The notes: generated by a model from the sequence alone, not told the origin. DNA of 64,000 nucleotides from Candidatus Saccharimonadota bacterium (GCA_028288995.1 JAQGHF010000003.1:305292-369291), one strand, 5' to 3'; positions 17,088-25,868 are shown, numbered from the stretch's first letter. A program made the numbers and translations.

Positions 17088-18002
17088 TTAGGCATCGCTC
17101 GATTCGCTGTGGAACTTCTCGTACACTTCACGTAAGTGTTCGTCGGTCACGTGGGTATAGACTTGTGTTGTGCTGATACTACTGTGGCCAAGCATGCTCT
17201 GCACGCTGCGAATGTCTGCACCATTCATCAGGAGATCGGTCGCAAAACTGTGACGCATGGTGTGTGGGCTGACGTGTTTGGTGATGCCTGCTAAAAGTGC
17301 ATATTTTGATACCATACGTTGCACGCTTCGTGCAGTCAGTCGTCGATAATCACCTGAAGTAGAGGGCTCAACGTTCTTGCTGTAGCTAATAAACAGGGGA
17401 GCGAGGCTGTCATCACGGACATCGAGGTAATGGTCTACCCAACCAGCCGCCGCTTCGCTAATAAAGATAGGGCGGTCTTTTTGACCCTTACCACGTACCA
17501 TAAATTCGCGGCGCTTGGTATTAATGTGGTCGCGGTTCAGATTGATGAGCTCGGAGACACGAAGACCACTCGAGAAGAGTAATTCAACGATAGCGCGGTC
17601 ACGAAGACCGGCTTCAGACGTAATATCGATACCAGAGATAAGCCGCTCTACTTCATCATAGTGAAGGAAGGTCACTTGTTTGCGAGAAACTTTCGGCAGT
17701 ACGATTTTATTAGGCGCAAGCGTTTCGATATCACGCCGTGACAGGTAGCCTAGGAAGCCACGTAGGGCAATCAGGTGATACGACTGTGTAATGGTCGCGA
17801 GGTCATCATCAGCATTATTTTTATAGCGGTTCAACCAAAGGCGATATTTACGAATAATTTCAGAGGTGATGTTTTCAACTTTAATGTCATCAGTGAATTC
17901 AACAAATCGCTCAAGATAGAGGCGATAATTTTCAGCCGTTTTTGCAGAACGACCACCCTCTACCTCAAGGTGTTCGATATAGTCGAGAATCAATTCGGAC
18001 AT
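17088..18002 (-). CDS. xer: Tyrosine recombinase, XerC/XerD family
   Basis: A 304-aa site-specific recombinase of normal Xer length. The N-terminal SAM-like DNA-binding domain (YIEHLEVEGGRSAKTAENYRLYL) is followed by the catalytic domain with Arg in LLFSSGLRVSELINL, Lys in VRGKGQKDR, HTMRH (His-x-x-Arg), LGHSS and the nucleophile Tyr in TTQVYTHV. Only one such gene is in the window, so whether the cell uses one Xer or a pair for chromosome dimer resolution is unknown. No integron or phage genes lie beside it, which favours the housekeeping role. ATG 18002 or 18008 could start it. Confidence 0.88.
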   Translation of the reverse strand: MSELILDYIEHLEVEGGRSAKTAENYRLYLERFVEFTDDIKVENITSEIIRKYRLWLNRYKNNADDDLATITQSYHLIALRGFLGYLSRRDIETLAPNKIVLPKVSRKQVTFLHYDEVERLISGIDITSEAGLRDRAIVELLFSSGLRVSELINLNRDHINTKRREFMVRGKGQKDRPIFISEAAAGWVDHYLDVRDDSLAPLFISYSKNVEPSTSGDYRRLTARSVQRMVSKYALLAGITKHVSPHTMRHSFATDLLMNGADIRSVQSMLGHSSISTTQVYTHVTDEHLREVYEKFHSESSDA

Positions 18003-18054
18003 ATACATACATTAAGCATAGCCTAAAAGGGGCGAGGGCGATACAATAGATCGT

Positions 18055-18855
18055 ATGCTAACACTTCTTCAAACAATCATTCTCGGTCTGGTTCAGGGCT
18101 TCACAGAGTTTATTCCAGTCAGTAGTTCCGGTCACTTAGTGCTTGCGCAGGTGCTTATGTCGGGGGCTTCGGATCATTTATTGATCGAATTTCTCGACCT
18201 TGGAACGACGCTAGCTTTGATTATCTATTTCCGTAAAAAAATTTACGAGATCCTACACAATATTTTTGTTGCTCGCAATATCCGCCTCGCACGAAACCTC
18301 TTGTTGACGGCTATTCCGGCGGGAATTGTCGGCTACTTGTTGTCTGATTTGATAAACAGCTCGTGGTTCTTTGGCTCGGTCGTCGTTGTTGCGATTGGGC
18401 TGATTGTAGTGGGTATCGTGATGATAGTCCTTGAAATGTTGCCGAAGGCGCATCATGTCAAAAATGGTGAGGAGCTGTCGGCAAAGCGCGCACTCGTTGT
18501 CGGTATCGTCCAAGTTCTTGCGTTGATACCTGGTGTGTCACGTTCTGGCTCAACCATCATTGCTGGACGCCTTGCAGGTTTGAGCGCGAAAGAAGCAGCA
18601 GAGTATAGCTTCTTAGCATCACTACCAATTATGCTTGGTGTCTCTCTGAAACTTTTTGCTGGACACACAGAACGCGCTTACTTATTAGCACACTTTTCAA
18701 CCGTACTCGTGAGTAATATCTTTGCCTTCATTGCAGGTATGATTGCGGTGACGTTTATGCTGAGTTATCTAAAGCGCCATAGCCTCGCAGTCTTTGGGTG
18801 GTACCGAGTAGTACTTGGAGTCATCGTGCTGGCCGTCGTTCTTCTGGTACAATAA
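18055..18855 (+). CDS. uppP: Undecaprenyl-diphosphatase UppP (BacA)
   Basis: A 266-aa polytopic membrane enzyme that dephosphorylates undecaprenyl-PP so the lipid carrier can be reused for cell-wall synthesis. The two signature regions are present: GLVQGFTEFIPVSSSGHLVL (residues ~12-31) and the second PGVSRSGSTIIAGRLAGL. About seven hydrophobic helices follow. It is divergent from xer; TACAAT at 18042-18047 is 7 bases before the ATG, so a leaderless message is likely. Its presence supports peptidoglycan synthesis. Confidence 0.95.
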   Translation: MLTLLQTIILGLVQGFTEFIPVSSSGHLVLAQVLMSGASDHLLIEFLDLGTTLALIIYFRKKIYEILHNIFVARNIRLARNLLLTAIPAGIVGYLLSDLINSSWFFGSVVVVAIGLIVVGIVMIVLEMLPKAHHVKNGEELSAKRALVVGIVQVLALIPGVSRSGSTIIAGRLAGLSAKEAAEYSFLASLPIMLGVSLKLFAGHTERAYLLAHFSTVLVSNIFAFIAGMIAVTFMLSYLKRHSLAVFGWYRVVLGVIVLAVVLLVQ

Positions 18856-18908
18856 TAATTAGTAAGTAATCTAATAATTCAGAAAAAACACGGAGACCAC
18901 TCATAATT

Positions 18909-19421
18909 ATGACAAAAAATAATCTTATCGAGCGCACACTTATTCTATTTAAGCCTGATGCAGTACAACGCGGTGTCGTAGGTGAAATCCTGACACGTTT
19001 TGAACGAGTAGGTCTCAAGATCATCGGTACAAAAATGATCGCCCCAGACCGCGATCACTACTACAAGCACTACGAAGAAATCGGACAGGTGATTACTCGT
19101 CGCGGCGAGAAGGTGTTTAATAACAATCTTGATATCATGAACGCTGGTCCAGTTATCGCCATGGTACTTGAAGGTATTGAGGCTGTGGAGCTTGTTCGTA
19201 AACTTGTTGGCTCAACTGAACCGAAATCATCTGCACCTGGCACGATTCGTGGCGATTTTTCACACATGAGCTACGGCTATGGTGACTCAGAAGACAAGGC
19301 GATTCCAAATCTCATTCACGCTTCTGGCGACCTTGCAGACGCCAAGCAAGAGATTCCGCACTGGTTTGCTGATAACGAGTTGTTTGACTACAGTGTCTTG
19401 AACGAAAAGTTTACTAGGTAG
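18909..19421 (+). CDS. ndk: Nucleoside diphosphate kinase
   Basis: A 170-aa enzyme, longer than the usual ~140 aa because of a C-terminal tail and an insertion (HYYKHYEEIGQVITRRGEKVFNN, as in the longer Ndk subgroup). LIERTLILFKPDAVQRGVVGEIL is the N-terminal signature; GSTEPKSSAPGTIRGDFS is the nucleotide-binding loop; the phosphorylated histidine lies in NLIHASGDL. It equilibrates NTPs and dNTPs using ATP, important for an organism expected to salvage nucleotides. A TGG-TACAAT box at 18844-18852 lies at the end of uppP and may drive it. Confidence 0.93.
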   Translation: MTKNNLIERTLILFKPDAVQRGVVGEILTRFERVGLKIIGTKMIAPDRDHYYKHYEEIGQVITRRGEKVFNNNLDIMNAGPVIAMVLEGIEAVELVRKLVGSTEPKSSAPGTIRGDFSHMSYGYGDSEDKAIPNLIHASGDLADAKQEIPHWFADNELFDYSVLNEKFTR

Positions 19422-19435
19422 GAGAGCGTCCCGTC

Positions 19436-19533
19436 TCGCGAAGCAAGTTCAAGAACGGCTTCGCGCCGGGTGCCTCTCTGTTTCAGTACCGGGATTCACT
19501 CGGGCTGCAGATGTTCTTGAACTTGCTTCGCGA
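19436..19533. repeat. Perfect 21-bp inverted repeat with a 56-base spacer
   Basis: Arm 19436-19456 is exactly complementary to 19513-19533. The spacer is GC-rich and has its own short hairpins (for example GGCTTCGCGCC right after the first arm). No T-run follows the second arm, so it is not a standard terminator. It lies between ndk and tRNA-Arg and may be a structured 3' end, a processing site or a mobile-element relic. Confidence 0.7.
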
Positions 19534-19569
19534 CCCGCGCCGCTAGCTTATCTGTTAAAATAGGTTCAC

Positions 19570-19646
19570 GCCCCGGTAGCTCAACTGGATAGAGTAGATC
19601 CGTCCTAAGGATATGGTTGTAGGTTCGACTCCTGCCCGGGGTACCA
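19570..19646 (+). tRNA. tRNA-Arg(CCT)
   Basis: A complete cloverleaf: acceptor GCCCCGG pairing with CCGGGGT, D-arm TAGCTCAACTGGATAGAGT, anticodon loop GTCCTAA with anticodon CCT, T-loop GGTTCGACTCC, and encoded CCA. The first acceptor pair is G-T. The anticodon reads AGG. Confidence 0.93.
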
Positions 19647-19654
19647 GAAATTAT

Positions 19655-19680
19655 GAAAGCACTTCGAAAGGAGTGCTTTC
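19655..19680 (+). terminator. Hairpin after tRNA-Arg, weak terminator
   Basis: A 9-bp stem (GAAAGCACT at 19655-19663 with AGTGCTTTC at 19672-19680). Only a short, mixed T-rich stretch follows, which overlaps the extended -10 of the next gene. Confidence 0.5.
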
Positions 19681-19701
19681 TGCTTATGCTACTATTGAGA
19701 C

Positions 19702-20286
19702 ATGGTGAAGCGAACAAAAAAATCTACTAATAAACAGCAACTTGATCATCGTATTCGCCATCGAATTATTATGGGGCTGGGCACGATCGTTCTTGCTGCG
19801 CTTCTTGGGCTTGTTTTCTCTCTTATCGTTCTTCCAAAGATTAATAACGATATGCGCTTACATCGCATTAATCAGATCTATAGTAGTATCAAGCTTCCTG
19901 CTAACATATATTCTGAGACCGATAATATATTTGGTGACAAGCGACCGTATGATTACGATAAAAGCAGAAGTATGTCATCTGCAAAAACGTTTGTCGTTGC
20001 GAAAACAGTTACCGACACATTTGATGTTATGGATAAAGCAATTAAAGCAGCGGGCTACACGCCATTTGAAGAAGCATATCCTGGTTCGGTGAGCAAAGAA
20101 TATCACTATAAAACAAGCAAGGGTGAATATATTCGCTTGAACGTTGATAGCAAGCTTCGTCTTGATACATTCCAAGATGCATATTGGATGACCGGCAAGC
20201 TACCTGATGGCTATGAAAAGATCGATCCAAACTCGGGTCCATCAATAGTGACGCTGAAAGTGAATCTCGACGATAACAACGAATAG
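19702..20286 (+). CDS. Hypothetical membrane-anchored protein
   Basis: A 194-aa protein: a basic N-terminus (KRTKKSTNKQQLDHRIRHR), one transmembrane helix at ~24-48 (IIMGLGTIVLAALLGLVFSLIVLP), then an external domain with no cysteines and no motif I recognise. The pattern (mixed charge, NIYSETDNIFGDKRPYDYDKS, GYTPFEEAYPGSVSKEYHYKT) suggests a small alpha/beta domain. TGC-TACTAT at 19687-19695 ends 6 bases before the ATG, so translation probably begins at the 5' end of the mRNA. Confidence 0.6.
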   Translation: MVKRTKKSTNKQQLDHRIRHRIIMGLGTIVLAALLGLVFSLIVLPKINNDMRLHRINQIYSSIKLPANIYSETDNIFGDKRPYDYDKSRSMSSAKTFVVAKTVTDTFDVMDKAIKAAGYTPFEEAYPGSVSKEYHYKTSKGEYIRLNVDSKLRLDTFQDAYWMTGKLPDGYEKIDPNSGPSIVTLKVNLDDNNE

Positions 20287-20357
20287 GGCGAATAACAGCA
20301 TAAGGGGATTGGCCTCTGTCGCCAAAACCTCGTAATTGCTGTATTATGACTACAGTT

Positions 20358-20891
20358 ATGGCAAAAGAAGCTACAGAGCCAGCGAAACTTGATTTTGAGG
20401 GGCAACGCCCGGGTGAGAAGGTGTTGTTTGTGTTCCGACGGCACCTTATTGCGATGCGAAAGGGTTTTTACCTTTTGCTGATTCCTTTGGTGATCACCGC
20501 GATCCCACCACTGATTTGGCAATCTAACCTTGGACTATTCCTACTCCCTGTCGGGGGACTGGCGCTTGGTCTTATTCTTTTCTTCTACCACTATGTGATG
20601 TGGTATTTCACCATTTACTTGGTGACGAATCAGCGTATCCGGCAGGTGACACAAAAAGGGGTTTTCGGTAAAGACGTTGTTGAGCTTCGGTTGTCAAAGA
20701 TCCAAAACATAAGCTATAATATACCAGGATTCACTGGTGAAATCTTAGGGTTTGGGACTATTGTCATTCAGACATTTGTCGGTGACTTGGTGATTCGGAA
20801 TGTCGAACACCCAGAGAAGATTTACAACAAGTTACAAAACGCCGTTGCGGATGCAGTCGAGCAAGGAGATCATGAAGAAATTACTGAATAA
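20358..20891 (+). CDS. Membrane protein with bacterial PH domain (YdbS-like)
   Basis: A 177-aa protein. After GQRPGEKVLFVFRRHLIAM come two transmembrane helices (residues ~36-80, LLLIPLVITAIPPLIW and LLPVGGLALGLILFFYHYVMW), then a bPH2-type domain: YLVTNQRIRQVTQKGVFGKDVVELRLSKIQNISYNIPGFTGEILGFGTIVIQT. This layout is the usual one for YdbS/YvcR-like proteins, whose function is poorly known. ATG 20358 is preferred because the longer start at 20346 lies in the TATTAT box. The gene overlaps the next one by 20 bases. Confidence 0.75.
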   Translation: MAKEATEPAKLDFEGQRPGEKVLFVFRRHLIAMRKGFYLLLIPLVITAIPPLIWQSNLGLFLLPVGGLALGLILFFYHYVMWYFTIYLVTNQRIRQVTQKGVFGKDVVELRLSKIQNISYNIPGFTGEILGFGTIVIQTFVGDLVIRNVEHPEKIYNKLQNAVADAVEQGDHEEITE

Positions 20892-21933
20892 GATACGCAT
20901 AGGAAAAAAGTCTCTTCCAGAGTCTACACGTATCACCACCGAGACAATCGCGGAGCATCGTGAGCGTATCTTAGCTGGTGGACGACGATTTAAGTATCCC
21001 GTTCAGTATGCACGTCACCGACTTGTGTTTAATGCCATTATTATTACTGTTGCAACACTTATCGTCCTCGTCGGTGTTGGCTACTGGCAACTGTATTCAG
21101 CGCAGAACACTAGCGACTTTATGTACCGTGTGACACGCGTCCTGCCTGTGCCAGTTGCTAAAATTGACGGACAACCAGTACTCTATAGCGATTATCTTAT
21201 GAAATATCGCAGTTCGATTCATTATTTAGAGACAAAGGAGCGAGTTAACCTCAGCACACCAGACGGAAAGCGCCAATCTGACTTCGTGAAATCTCAGGCA
21301 ATGGACGACTCACTTGCTGATGCCTACGCAATGAAACTTGCAAAAGAGCACAATGTGACCGTGACCGACGCTGAACTCCAGACGTTCTTAAAACAACAAC
21401 GCAGTTCAACAGATGGAGAAGTCTCTGAGGCAACCTATGACGCGGTGATCCTGGACTACTACGGCTGGGCACCCGATGAGTATGCACATGCGATGCAGAC
21501 AAAATTACTACGCCAAAAAGTCGCATTTGTCGTCGATACTGATGCCGATACGGTTTCTAAAGTAGTCGGTACTACTATCGCCGGAGGAAATACTGACCTG
21601 AGGAGCGTAGTGGCAGCGGTGAATGCAACCGCCAAAGTCCAAGTCGTCTATGGTGCGCTCGGTTGGGTTCCAAAGACTAACCAGGACGGTGGACTTGCGG
21701 CTACTGCAGCGAAGCTTCAAAAAGGTCAAATCTCGCCTGTTATTAAATCGACAACAGGTGAAGGCTATTATTACATCAAGCTTCTCGACATCAATGATAC
21801 TCAGGTGAACTACGAGTATGTTCATATTCCGCTCACTGTATTTTTGAAGCAGCTCCAGGCAGCAAAGGACCAAAAGAAGGTGCAAGAATTCATTACTGTT
21901 CCTGTAGTGAGCACGACGCCAGCAAATCAATAG
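20872..21933 (+). CDS. Membrane-anchored SurA/PrsA-like foldase
   Basis: A 353-aa protein starting at ATG 20872, behind AAGGAG. A cytoplasmic basic tail and one transmembrane helix (~45-68, LVFNAIIITVATLIVLVGVGYW) are followed by VPVAKIDGQPVLYSDYLMKY, the SurA-N-type chaperone start. A parvulin-like C-terminal region (LGWVPKTNQDGGLAATAAKLQKGQISPVIKSTTGEGYYYIKLLDI) resembles PpiC rotamase domains. It would help fold exported proteins on the outer face of the membrane. Isomerase activity is not certain. Confidence 0.7.
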   Translation: MKKLLNKIRIGKKSLPESTRITTETIAEHRERILAGGRRFKYPVQYARHRLVFNAIIITVATLIVLVGVGYWQLYSAQNTSDFMYRVTRVLPVPVAKIDGQPVLYSDYLMKYRSSIHYLETKERVNLSTPDGKRQSDFVKSQAMDDSLADAYAMKLAKEHNVTVTDAELQTFLKQQRSSTDGEVSEATYDAVILDYYGWAPDEYAHAMQTKLLRQKVAFVVDTDADTVSKVVGTTIAGGNTDLRSVVAAVNATAKVQVVYGALGWVPKTNQDGGLAATAAKLQKGQISPVIKSTTGEGYYYIKLLDINDTQVNYEYVHIPLTVFLKQLQAAKDQKKVQEFITVPVVSTTPANQ

Positions 21934-21957
21934 ACGTAGATTAAGAGGAGGAACAAC

Positions 21958-22563
21958 ATGTTTACAGTACCAGAACTCGGATATGCATATGATGCACTCG
22001 GCGAAAATATTAGTGCAGACATTATGCAGTTACATCATGACAAACATCACCAAACATACGTTGATAAGCTGAACGCAGCGCTCGCGACTCATCCCGAGTT
22101 AGGCGAGAAAACACTTGTCGAGTTGGTCGGCAACCTTGATGCGGTGCCTGAAGACATTCGTACCGCAGTTCGTAACCACGGTGGGGGACATTACAACCAC
22201 AGCTTATTCTGGAAAGTCATGTCGCCAAACGGTGGTGGTGAGCCAACCGGTGCTTTACTCGATGGCATTGTTGCCAAGTACGGCAGCTATCAAGCATTTA
22301 CTGATGAATTTACTGCGAAGGCGCTCGCTGTCTTCGGGAGTGGTTGGGCTTGGCTACAACCCGATCTTTCGATCGTCACTACTCCAAATCAGGATGTGCC
22401 ATTTACAAGTGGTCAGCCTGAACCTGTCATTGGACTCGACGTGTGGGAACACGCATATTATCTCGATTACAAAAACAAACGCGACGATTACGTAAAAGCA
22501 TTCTGGAACGTTGTTGACTGGAACTTTGCTGCTGAGCGGTATGCGCAGCCTGCACACGTATAA
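21958..22563 (+). CDS. sodA: Superoxide dismutase, Fe/Mn family
   Basis: A 201-aa enzyme that dismutates superoxide in the cytoplasm. The four metal ligands are visible: His in QLHHDKHHQTYVD, His in GGGHYNHSLFW, and Asp and His in GLDVWEHAYYLDY. Mn or Fe preference cannot be assigned reliably by eye. A strong Shine-Dalgarno (AAGAGGAGG) precedes ATG 21958. It implies exposure to oxygen, unusual baggage for a minimal fermentative genome. Confidence 0.95.
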   Translation: MFTVPELGYAYDALGENISADIMQLHHDKHHQTYVDKLNAALATHPELGEKTLVELVGNLDAVPEDIRTAVRNHGGGHYNHSLFWKVMSPNGGGEPTGALLDGIVAKYGSYQAFTDEFTAKALAVFGSGWAWLQPDLSIVTTPNQDVPFTSGQPEPVIGLDVWEHAYYLDYKNKRDDYVKAFWNVVDWNFAAERYAQPAHV

Positions 22564-22596
22564 AATAAGAGCTTTTTTTGAAAAATACTAAAAATC

Positions 22597-24018
22597 ATGC
22601 CGACGATATACGAAATTAATACGCCAATCTTTTTGCGTGAGGTCGGACAGCGCGTTGGACATGCGGTGACACTCGCCGATGTCCCAGATAGTGAATGGGA
22701 TATGATCGCTCGACCAGGTATCGACACCGTCTGGTTTATGGGTGTATGGAAGCGAAGCCAAGTCGCGAAAGACATGGCAAAAGGTGAAGCGTGGCTGAAA
22801 GCTGCGTTGCCCGATATGCAAGACGAAGATCTGCTTGGATCTGCCTACAGCATTCAGGAATATGTGGTTGATGACCTGCTTGGCGGCAATGATGGGTTGG
22901 CTACTGCGCGCGGCAAATTAAAAGATCGGAATATTGGCATCATTCTCGATTACGTTCCGAACCATGTGGCCATTGATCATCATTGGGTGACTGAACACCC
23001 AGATTATTTCTTATTAGGTTCTGAACACGAACTAAAACGACACCCTGAAGCATTTGTTCAGACCCCCAGTGGTATCTTTGCAAAAGGCAGGGACCCTCAC
23101 TTTGAGCCATGGTCCGATGTGCTGCAGCTGAATGTCTTTTCACCAAGTCTTCGCCAGGAAGCGATTGGCACATTGCAGTATATTGCTAGTATAAGCGACG
23201 GTGTTCGTTGCGACATGGCAATGCTGATGATGAACACTATTTTTAAACACACTTGGGGCGATCGAGTAGGGGATATTCCGGTAGGTGAGTATTGGCCGCA
23301 CATTATTACGGCTGTTCACGCAGTGAGTCCGCAGTTCCTTTTTCTGGCTGAAGTCTATTGGGACAAGCAGCAGGATTTACTCGATCAAGGATTCGACCTT
23401 TGTTACGACAAAGATCTGTACGATCATCTTTTGCACGGCTCGGTGCACGTTATTAAGAAGCATCTCGAAAAGCCTGTGTCATATCAAAATCATTTGTTAC
23501 GATTTCTAGATAATCACGATGAAGAGCGAGTGGCGAAAGAATTTCCGCTTGATAAGCACATTGCGGCTGCTGTCATTACCGCAACACTGCCTGGTACACA
23601 TCTTTATTATGACGGTGAGAGGGAAGGTCGAACAGTGAGAGTGCCTGTTCACTTGGGTCGTCGAGTTTATGAACCCACGAATGAGGCAATTGCGCTTTTC
23701 TATGACAAACTTTGGGCATTTATTGCGGAGAAAAACTTTGCGCAGGGGAAGTGGAAGCTACTGACTGCAACTTCCAAGCTCTGGCACCATGAATCGCATC
23801 ACGTACTTGCTTGGGAATGGACGACCGAAACAAGTCGATCTATTATTGCGGTGAATTACAGCCCAGAAAAGGTCCGCGTGACTCTTGATACTGATCTGAA
23901 AAAAGTGACAAAAGCCGAAGATATTCTCAAAGGTCAGGTAACTTTGTCCGAGTACATAAATGGTTCACGTCTAACACTCGATGCGTGGCAACATGTTGTT
24001 CTTGAAAGAGATACATAA
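22597..24018 (+). CDS. Glycoside hydrolase family 13 (alpha-amylase-like) enzyme
   Basis: A 473-aa cytoplasmic protein without signal peptide. The GH13 conserved regions are in order: DYVPNHV (region I), GVRCDMAML with the nucleophile Asp (II), FLAEVYW with the acid/base Glu (III) and FLDNHDEERV with the third Asp (IV), so the catalytic triad is complete. The opening YEINTPIFLRE resembles GH13 members acting on small alpha-glucans or sucrose-like substrates; the substrate is not predictable here. A C-terminal beta domain (ITAVNYS-type strands: SIIAVNYSPEKVRVTL) ends it. It likely feeds glycolysis from stored or imported glucans. Confidence 0.88.
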   Translation: MPTIYEINTPIFLREVGQRVGHAVTLADVPDSEWDMIARPGIDTVWFMGVWKRSQVAKDMAKGEAWLKAALPDMQDEDLLGSAYSIQEYVVDDLLGGNDGLATARGKLKDRNIGIILDYVPNHVAIDHHWVTEHPDYFLLGSEHELKRHPEAFVQTPSGIFAKGRDPHFEPWSDVLQLNVFSPSLRQEAIGTLQYIASISDGVRCDMAMLMMNTIFKHTWGDRVGDIPVGEYWPHIITAVHAVSPQFLFLAEVYWDKQQDLLDQGFDLCYDKDLYDHLLHGSVHVIKKHLEKPVSYQNHLLRFLDNHDEERVAKEFPLDKHIAAAVITATLPGTHLYYDGEREGRTVRVPVHLGRRVYEPTNEAIALFYDKLWAFIAEKNFAQGKWKLLTATSKLWHHESHHVLAWEWTTETSRSIIAVNYSPEKVRVTLDTDLKKVTKAEDILKGQVTLSEYINGSRLTLDAWQHVVLERDT

Positions 24019-24040
24019 CAATAATTTCTTGCAATCAAGG

Positions 24041-24110
24041 ATCACGACAAGCAGAAGAGAGGGGTGAATACGTGCAGCCGTAGTCCCCCAAACTATCTGC
24101 TTGTCGTGAT
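24041..24110. terminator. Inverted repeat between GH13 gene and GC-rich gene
   Basis: A perfect 14-bp stem (24041-24054 with 24097-24110) and a 42-base loop that can fold further (GGGG with CCCC). It sits between convergent genes and may act as a bidirectional 3'-end structure; the T-run is weak on both strands. Confidence 0.5.
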
Positions 24111-24117
24111 TGTCTAG

Positions 24118-24633
24118 CTAGTCGCGAGAGTCAGCGTAGGCAAAGCCTTGGCGCTCTTGCTCTCGAACCTGCCGCCGATCCGGCGAATCAGAGTCGATTT
24201 GGAATACTGCTTCGAGATGCTGGATGACCCGGGATCGCTCACTGCTCGTGAGCGGCGTCTGTGGCGTTCCCGTTCCCAGTCGATCACCGAAGTAGAGTCC
24301 GGCCGCTTGCCAGATCACCGGCAGCGCGTCCAGGAGCACGATGTTGTTGATCGTCCTCTTGGAGATGCGCTGTTTCAGATCGAACATGATGCGGGTCGAA
24401 ATCTTGAGCTGACCGATCTGAACGGTCGACTCACACTCCTGGTGGGTTGCGTCCTCCTCCGTCTGCCGGTTTTCTGAGATGCCGAGGTGAAGCGCATCTG
24501 CAGTCAAGACCGCTGTTGCGGCCGAAAGCATGTGATCTATCACCTGCTGGGAGTGCTCGATGTTGCCGTCGACGCTGATCTTGACTTCGATGTCACCGAA
24601 GGAATACTTCAATGATGCCTTGCCTTCATGCAT
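24118..24633 (-). CDS. Hypothetical protein in a GC-rich patch
   Basis: A 171-aa protein from ATG 24633; the frame stays open to 24780, but the extra part covers what looks like promoter DNA. The sequence starts MHEGKASLKYSFGDIEVKISVDGN, which could be a beta-rich domain, then a helix (IEHSQQVIDHMLSAATAVL), and a Lys/Arg-rich helix with ISKRTINNIVLLDALPVIW. No known motif was found. Base composition is visibly richer in G and C than flanking genes (ends abruptly near 24800, where AT-rich DNA begins), and it is a lone minus-strand gene, so acquisition from a GC-rich donor is suspected. Confidence 0.5.
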   Translation of the reverse strand: MHEGKASLKYSFGDIEVKISVDGNIEHSQQVIDHMLSAATAVLTADALHLGISENRQTEEDATHQECESTVQIGQLKISTRIMFDLKQRISKRTINNIVLLDALPVIWQAAGLYFGDRLGTGTPQTPLTSSERSRVIQHLEAVFQIDSDSPDRRQVREQERQGFAYADSRD

Positions 24634-24980
24634 GATAGTGCTTTCTGCTCGATCTTGACGGACTGTGTCATCCCCCCGAGAGGGGAATGTGCGTATTCTG
24701 AACGCACCAGATGAGCGAAAAGGCGACGATGCCCATTTCACCTCATTGCTCACCTGATGAGTTTTTCTTCTGCTTGTCAAAGTGCGTGAAGCCCGTGATG
24801 AGAATCAAACAGGCGATGCACTCATTACTTATTATAAAAAACGGAGATTGGTTTGTGGGAAGTTTATGCTTTATTTATCCTTGGGCTAAAGTTTTATTCA
24901 CCTCATTTTTATCGTTAAGCCATAGATAATGAAAGCAAATATACCTCAGGTTATAAGAATAGGCATAGCCTAGTAATGAG
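24634..24980. other. Intergenic region with a composition break
   Basis: About 350 bases without a convincing gene. The first ~150 bases are GC-rich and carry a small CCCC/GGGG hairpin near 24674-24685, probably the 5' region of the GC-rich gene. After about 24800 the DNA turns AT-rich. No RNA gene recognised. Confidence 0.4.
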
Positions 24981-25730
24981 TTACTTTAGAATAAACTTCT
25001 CAATTGCATCGGCAACACCATCTTCAGCCAAAGAGGTTGTCACCGCATCAGCAAGTTCCTTGACTTCATTTGGAGCATCGCCCATAGCTATACCAAGTCC
25101 CACTGCTTGTAGTAGAGGAACGTCATTATGACCGTCACCAATAGCTGCGGTTTCTTCCTTCGAACGACCGAGCATATTCATGATGCGCTCCGCACCATAT
25201 CTCTTACTGGCATGTTCGTGTGCAACAGTGATGTTCACGACGTCCTCGTCACTCCATGCGCTGACGGGGTGTGTAACCGTACCTTCTACGGCCTCAAGTG
25301 CGGCAACTATATTAAGTGCTTCGGCAGTTGGAACATTTTCGATAAGTAGTTTATCCGAGACTTCGGTGACGTCTTCTGGGGACTTGATGGCAATTTCGTC
25401 ATCACCAATTGTATTGAAAATAGGGTAACCGTAAGGAAGTGCAATCGTGATGGCTTCTCGCACCTTCTCAACGGACATTGTTTGGCGAAATATTTGCTCG
25501 CCTGTGGCGATATCAATAATCTCGGCGCCGCCATTAAAGACACCATAGCCGGTTAAGCCCAATGCACCAATAACGGTTTTCGTGAATATGTAGGGGCGAC
25601 CAGTGACAATTGCCACATCAATCTTTGCAGAGGCTGCTCTTACCGCTTCGATAACTCGGGGTGACGGAAGCGCACCTTCTTTTGATTGAACAAGTGTTCC
25701 GTCGACGTCGAGTAGGAGAAGGTTATACAT
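24981..25730 (-). CDS. HAD-superfamily phosphatase, Cof type
   Basis: A 249-aa hydrolase. LLLLDVDGTLVQSKEG carries motif I (DxDGT) with the nucleophilic Asp; AIVTGRPY is motif II; IGDGHNDVPLLQAVGLGIAMGDAP is motif IV with the Mg-binding aspartates. The cap between them (~85-180) is of the Cof/C2B type, which acts on sugar phosphates or nucleotide-like substrates; the true substrate is unknown. A TGT-TATAAT box on the minus strand (25738-25746) ends 7 bases before ATG 25730; the longer start at 25739 lies inside the box. Confidence 0.88.
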   Translation of the reverse strand: MYNLLLLDVDGTLVQSKEGALPSPRVIEAVRAASAKIDVAIVTGRPYIFTKTVIGALGLTGYGVFNGGAEIIDIATGEQIFRQTMSVEKVREAITIALPYGYPIFNTIGDDEIAIKSPEDVTEVSDKLLIENVPTAEALNIVAALEAVEGTVTHPVSAWSDEDVVNITVAHEHASKRYGAERIMNMLGRSKEETAAIGDGHNDVPLLQAVGLGIAMGDAPNEVKELADAVTTSLAEDGVADAIEKFILK

Positions 25731-25755
25731 GGTGTTCATTATAACAAAACAAAAA

Positions 25756-25776
25756 ACTCCCAGGGGGAGTTTTTGA
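25756..25776 (-). terminator. Terminator upstream of the HAD gene
   Basis: Stem ACTCCC (25756-25761) with GGGAGT (25765-25770). The minus-strand reading gives a T-rich tail (TTTTTTGTTTTG), so it would stop minus-strand transcripts coming from the SGNH hydrolase side just before the HAD promoter. A shorter T-run exists on the plus strand too. Confidence 0.65.
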
Positions 25777-25868
25777 AATAATTTCTTGGCGGACCGTAGC
25801 GGAGCAAATATGGAACTATTTCAAAGGTGTGGTTGATAATTAGACTTGAGAATGACAGAATAGTATCT

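Noticed and set aside
25780..25815. tRNA fragment near CTTGGCGGACCG
   Set aside because: It resembles the start of the tRNA-Asp 3' region only over about ten bases, and no arms can be folded.
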